Shown here: one piece after another, positions 63,501-64,000 of the stretch | Position numbering within the stretch: the first letter of the stretch is position 1 | Layout of the letters: each line of letters begins with the position of its first letter | Assembly: GCF_003073045.1 (NCBI RefSeq) | Contig: NC_037595.1 | Coordinates: 10,190,345-10,254,344 of the forward strand | Source of the DNA: Pomacea canaliculata | Lineage: Eukaryota; Mollusca; Gastropoda; Architaenioglossa; Ampullariidae | Direction of reading: 5' to 3' | Length of the DNA: 64,000 nt | Made by a program: the position numbers and the translations under genes | Notes under the pieces: generated by a model | Told to the model about the DNA's origin: nothing | Databases searched by the model: none | The model's input: the letters and a program-made list of their open reading frames with translations, nothing else

Positions 63501-64000
63501 TAGTCTATGACACTGTAAAGCCAGGTGACTGGATTCCATATTGAGGAATTCCAATTCCAGATAAGAATGTGTAGGGTAGGCTCACGCATGGACAATTGCA
63601 GAACTCACCTGCCAGCCAGAAGCGTAGAAAATAAATTTACACTATATGATCTATTATGAAATGAAAGATCATTCTGCATTCGTCCAGCTGCATACGCAAA
63701 TGATAAAATCTTAATTGCCTAGTCTAGCGTTTACTGAATTATTTATAATAATGCTGACCCCTTCTCCAGCTCTTTGAAAAATTGCCCATCAAAAAATGTC
63801 ACTAAACATCTGGTCTGCGTGTAAGCCCATTTAACAACGTTACTATTTAGCTATATATTTTGCTTCTTTCAACAATTTTCAAAAATAAAGTAATTTACTG
63901 GATCATTAGCAACTCAAGTTCATGCTCCAGTCAAACTGCTGGAAACACTGCTGTCTTACTTTGTAATTCCTCTGGATAAATAGACATCAACGCTTCTATT
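60503..64000 (-). CDS. RWDD1: RWD domain-containing protein 1, cut by the right edge
   Basis: Seven phase-compatible minus-strand exons: >64000-63960, 63275-63174, 62803-62676, 62175-62032, 61605-61479, 61108-61046 and 60609-60503. The first visible residues, IEALMSIYPEELQ, are the conserved start of an RWD domain, so only a few N-terminal codons lie beyond the window. The domain continues through FTYAPTYPDEPPLIEI and NEQ-VQENLGIVMVFTIVSALQE. A charged helical region follows (LAEEQRIQKEKDDEEAAL), then KKFEGTRVTIESFLAWKAKF, GKELFMTDATLNDSDVNFL and an acidic tail ending DWEPDKN. The order and motifs match RWDD1 (DRG family regulatory protein 2), which binds and stabilises the GTPase DRG2 in the cytoplasm and is linked to translation and growth control. 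All exons are intact. Confidence 0.93.

Overview
This is an intron-rich, A+T-rich eukaryotic window, most likely from a mollusc, probably a gastropod. Coding exons are short and joined by GT-AG introns. Microsatellites, decayed minisatellites and small transposon remnants fill the long non-coding stretches. The gene set fits a lophotrochozoan animal: a Popeye-domain membrane protein, a TRIM-type E3 ligase with a beta-propeller-like tail, an animal GH3 beta-xylosidase and RWDD1. The phylum is inferred from gene content, not proven by a marker gene.

Layout. From 1 to about 15.8 kb I find no convincing gene, only repeats and low-complexity DNA. From about 15.8 (tentative) or 20.45 kb to 31.28 kb, on the minus strand, lies a POPDC gene. 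Six of its exons are phase-compatible. Its first exon is not found, and a weak candidate for its last exon lies near 15.9 kb. From 31.3 to 38.5 kb there is no recognised gene; it holds a large decayed tandem repeat and a GC-richer block near 35.1 kb. A RING/B-box/coiled-coil (TRIM) gene occupies 38.49 to 40.83 kb on the minus strand, with an 18-bp perfect palindrome centred on an E-box about 0.85 kb upstream of its start. An unrecognised, low-complexity minus-strand gene occupies 44.4 to 46.6 kb. From 46.6 to 50.7 kb there are transposon remnants. A complete 12-exon GH3 beta-xylosidase gene runs on the plus strand from 50.74 to 58.58 kb, convergent with RWDD1 (minus, 60.50 kb to the right edge), whose first exon or exons lie beyond the window.

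The genes do not form a pathway. They are independent nuclear genes: cAMP-responsive membrane trafficking (POPDC), ubiquitination (TRIM), extracellular or digestive polysaccharide breakdown (GH3) and control of translational GTPases (RWDD1 with DRG2).

Two themes deserve attention. First, at least seven frame breaks, most consistent with single-base changes, occur in otherwise well-preserved exons of three genes, with splice sites and domains intact. This looks more like uncorrected indels in the assembly than gene death, but I cannot prove that. Second, the intergenic DNA records small mobile elements whose boundaries can be read directly: a tRNA-derived SINE with 12-bp flanking repeats, a poly-A retroposed fragment with a 10-bp target-site duplication, a 136-bp hAT-like MITE and an inverted-repeat element. 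I saw no CRISPR array, operon or prokaryotic gene cluster, and no clearly novel biological system.
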